From Ditylenchus dipsaci (Eukaryota; Nematoda; Chromadorea; Rhabditida; Anguinidae): DNA of 64,000 nt. Below, one piece after another: positions 61,608-64,000 of the stretch (its first letter is position 1; every line of letters begins with the position of its first letter). Position numbers and translations under genes: made by a program. The notes beneath the pieces were generated by a model. It made no database searches and had not been told where the DNA came from. It saw only the letters and a program-made list of their open reading frames with translations. The DNA lies in assembly GCA_004194705.1 (NCBI GenBank), contig SADC01000273.1, forward strand, positions 141,628 to 205,627, read 5' to 3'.

Positions 61608-64000
61608 TCAGGGCTCTGACTCAGTCTTTCCACTCCATTCCCAAAGTTCTCTGAGGAAGCAGTACATGTCCACAATCTCTGAGATCAAAACACTGGTTCC
61701 ACAAAGATCACTAGAGAGTGCTGCTTACCATTTTCCCATGGGGATCCTCTTCATCTTTTTCACCCACATCAATTCTCCCAAGCACTGGATTCTTCTGCCA
61801 GTCCGCCGCTTCGGTTTCAGAAAATGATACAGCTCAGCGATGTACTTTAAAGTATGAAGAGGAGACACACGATATCATGGCCACCCGTCATAAGCACTAA
61901 AAGTTAGCATTTAATGAATATTCAGAAAAATAAATGAACTCACACGGGACGCCACTGCACACCTTGGTCAAACGGATATTGTGAAGCGGCGAATACCTAC
62001 AAAGAATTATATAACCCTAGAACAAAGGAGAAGGGACAACTTGTAGATGAACTCGAAGTCATTCGCATCGTCCGATACGTGTTCCTCTATCAGCTCTTTT
62101 CCCACGATTGAATTGTGAAAGCGCAGCATATCCAGAAGACTAAAAGAGGCGTTGAAGGTAAGAAAACAACCGATAAATACATACGCTTCTCGAATCATGA
62201 CAGCGCCAAACAGTTCAGGTCGCTGCTGACTGCAAGCTGCAACCACCAATCCCGTTTCATAGGCCCCCCTGACAGCAAGCCTGAAACGGTTGAATTAACA
62301 AAATTAGCTTTTATACCTTATCTAAAAACTTAAATGAACTCACACGTGGACGGCCACTGCACATCTTTGGTCAAACGGATGTTGCGGCGAGTACCTACAA
62401 AGAATTATTATAGACCTCAGAACAAAGGAGAAGGGACATACTTGTAAATGAACTCAAAGTCATTTGCATCATCCGGATCAACTGGATTCTATGGACGAAA
62501 AAACAAGGCGCAGATGTTCTCAGCTTCGAATCTTTCCTCACACCGACGATCATCTACCAAGCCGACTTCTCTAAGTGCAGCTCCTCCTCGGTTCCTATTC
62601 AGTTTGGAAGAATCAAGAAGACAAAATTGCCCCTTGACACCGAAACGTTCGATTGTGAAGCAGAACTTTACACCAGCGAAGATGGCACCAAGGTATTTTT
62701 ATATGTATTTTTATGTTCTTGGTGCCATCTTCGCTGTGTGTAAAATTCCTGCTTCATATCGAACGTTTCGGTGTCATTGCCGGCCTGACACCGAAACGTT
62801 CGATGTGAAGCAGGAATTCTACACCAGCGAAGATGGCACCAAGGTATAAAAATACATATAAAATACCTGGGTGCCATTCTTTGCTGGTGTTAAAATTCCT
62901 GCTTCACATCGAACGTTTCGGTGTCAAGGCCGGCAATTTTTCGTTCTTCTTGATTTCTTCCAACTGAATAGGAACCGAGGAGGAGCTGCACTGAGAAGTC
63001 GGCTTGATAGATGATCGTCGGTGCAAGGAAAGATTCGAAGCTCAGAACACCTGCGTCTTGTTTTTTCGTCCATAGAATCCAGTCACCGAGCCATTGGAAG
63101 CGGATCTGATAAAGCAGCTTGCCGGTTCCAAATCATGCACATAGAGAGTAGTCTTAATTAAAACGGATGTTAAAAAAGCAGCGAAGACTAATTTAGGATC
63201 TACCTTGACATCTTCCAGGTAGGACACCACCATCTTATTTCTAGCCACCGGCGCGACCCATTCAAGTTTGCGCTTAGGATCCTCCTCAATGACTGTTTCC
63301 CAAGTAGAAGGATTTTCAGCGTCGCTGTTAATCTTCACCCAGATTAGCTTAAACATCGGCGAGTTGTGGTTGGTCAGAAGCAGAGCAGATTCCCCCTCAT
63401 AACACAAACTAAAGCACGGGTTTAACTAAATAATGGTCATTAGCACTCCAAATGTCCTACGTCATATTTGGCATCAAATTTGGTGCACAGCGGAGACAAC
63501 GAGAGCTTCCCATCAATTTTTTGCTGGCGCCTGAGATCATAGAAGTATATCTGATTGGTGGAACCACAACCATCGCTGACTTCGACAATAAGGTATTTGC
63601 CATCTTCCGTGACGCTCCCATCGCTAAAAAAATTGTGAATTATAAACAATAATTGCTGTGCCACAATAACTACTGACCACAGGAAATTTTCATTCTCTCT
63701 GAAATCGGCCACGAGCACATCCTCCTTGCAGTCGGTTCCTAGCTTGTGGTAGTAGAGACTGTGAAACTTGTGCTTCTCCGTTGAAGATCCTTCGAGAGCT
63801 CCCTTGTGGTCTGGATATTTCTGCAAAATGGGGATCGTCGAAGCTAGAAAAATTTAAAAAAACCAACCGAGTAGAACACGCCCTCATTCGTCGGAATCCA
63901 GTCCAACCCACTGTGCTTGATCTGGGTGATTTCATCAGCAGATCCTCACCAGTATTTTACGGAATTTGACGGTCACCCAGTCACTTCCCTTTTCCGACAA
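61608..64000 (-). CDS. PREP-like: Prolyl-oligopeptidase-like gene, rearranged, active-site residues missing
   Basis: Members of this family cleave short peptides after proline. The gene enters from the right: about 64000-63868 (GSDWVTVKF, IKHSGLDWIPTNEGVFYS), 63827-63665 (LYYHKLGTDCKEDVLVADF), 63628-63440 (DGKYLIVEVSDGCGSTNQIYFYDL), about 63420-63203 (SALLLTNHNSPMFKLIWVKI), about 63161-62870 (TTLYVHDLEPAS), all beta-propeller, then hydrolase exons 62280-62185, 62139-62041, 61996-61944, 61895-61739 and 61678-61608. The segment aligned with the catalytic GGSNGG reads RGAYETGLVVAACSQQRP, with no Ser. The segment aligned with the catalytic His (VGAGHG) reads RIDVGEKDEEDPHGKM. About 65 residues before the Ser exon are absent, and exon fragments in mixed orientation occupy 62330-62940. 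Frameshifts are numerous. AATAAA (plus-strand TTTATT 61551-61556) follows the stop. It could be a pseudoenzyme, a pseudogene or a misassembly. Confidence 0.75.
62335..62475 (-). repeat. Duplicated, diverged exon pieces of the oligopeptidase gene
   Basis: This matches 61935-62065 in the same orientation: TGAACTCACACG, GCCACTGCACA, TTGGTCAAACGGAT, the exon-boundary ACCTACAAAGAATTAT and the FEFIYK-coding end. Differences of 10-15% rule out a simple copy-paste of the same read. Confidence 0.7.
62478..63095. repeat. Oligopeptidase exon in alternating orientations
   Basis: The exon coding for GFYGRKNK through FDVKQEFYTSEDGTK lies on the minus strand at about 63095-62870. A near-full inverse copy sits at about 62478-62695. 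Two more partial copies of its end (ACCGAAACGTTCGATGTGAA ... GAAGATGGCACCAAG) lie head to head at 62785-62700 (minus) and 62787-62846 (plus). Each copy ends at a GTATNNNN donor. Confidence 0.75.

Overview
The window is animal nuclear DNA, most likely from a nematode or a nematode-like ecdysozoan (inferred, not proven). The host genes have many short GT-AG introns, often 34-60 nt, with T-rich acceptors ending TTTCAG, TTTTAG or TTTAAG. The genes are metazoan housekeeping or regulatory genes. Between and inside them lies an extraordinary density of inverted-repeat (foldback) DNA. No bacterial features, rRNA, CRISPR or confident functional tRNA gene was seen.

Host genes, left to right: pyruvate dehydrogenase E2 (DLAT, minus, 810-2506, C-terminus outside the window); SEC23, the COPII coat subunit and Sar1 GAP (plus, 19177-25962, 15 exons), with a possible neuropeptide-precursor gene nested antisense in its fourth intron (20246-20643); a CDC25-type phosphatase (plus, 30976-32344); a long ankyrin-repeat gene (minus, 54161 to 39062, about 19 exons) with a short unrecognised gene just upstream (54299-54590); and a rearranged prolyl-oligopeptidase locus (minus, 61608-64000) with an extra terminal exon of a second copy at 58408-58473. 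Nearly all these genes carry single-base frameshifts, mostly at homopolymers. This looks like residual long-read assembly error rather than decay, except possibly in the prolyl-oligopeptidase locus.

Mobile DNA falls into groups. (1) A FLYWCH-MULE transposon (2662-5816) has 190-bp terminal inverted repeats built of about 16-bp tandem repeats and an 8-bp target duplication. At least ten further non-autonomous elements share the 8-bp duplication and a GG- or GRCGC-type tip, but each has a different tandem word in its arms (for example 15836-17645, 18148-18645, 27126-29024, 45288-46229, 59663-61443). One of them (13520-15665) carries a spliced gene of unknown function. (2) Many foldback elements are flanked by TTAA and have AGG tips, including a hairpin family with four copies and one whose arms resemble tRNA. 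(3) A hAT-like foldback (6296-7097). (4) Tc1/mariner-group DNA: a mariner with a spliced transposase (9092-10804), a Tigger/pogo-like element with a broken transposase (52321-53516) and several MITEs of both kinds.

The most unusual observation is that foldback elements sharing an interior or a tip carry different arm sequences, while the two arms within each element still match one another. Arm words therefore appear to be replaced or homogenised in pairs. Nested insertions (27355-28695 inside 27126-29024; 60154-61104 inside 59663-61443; 52321-53516 inside 52132-53560) give a relative order of insertion.
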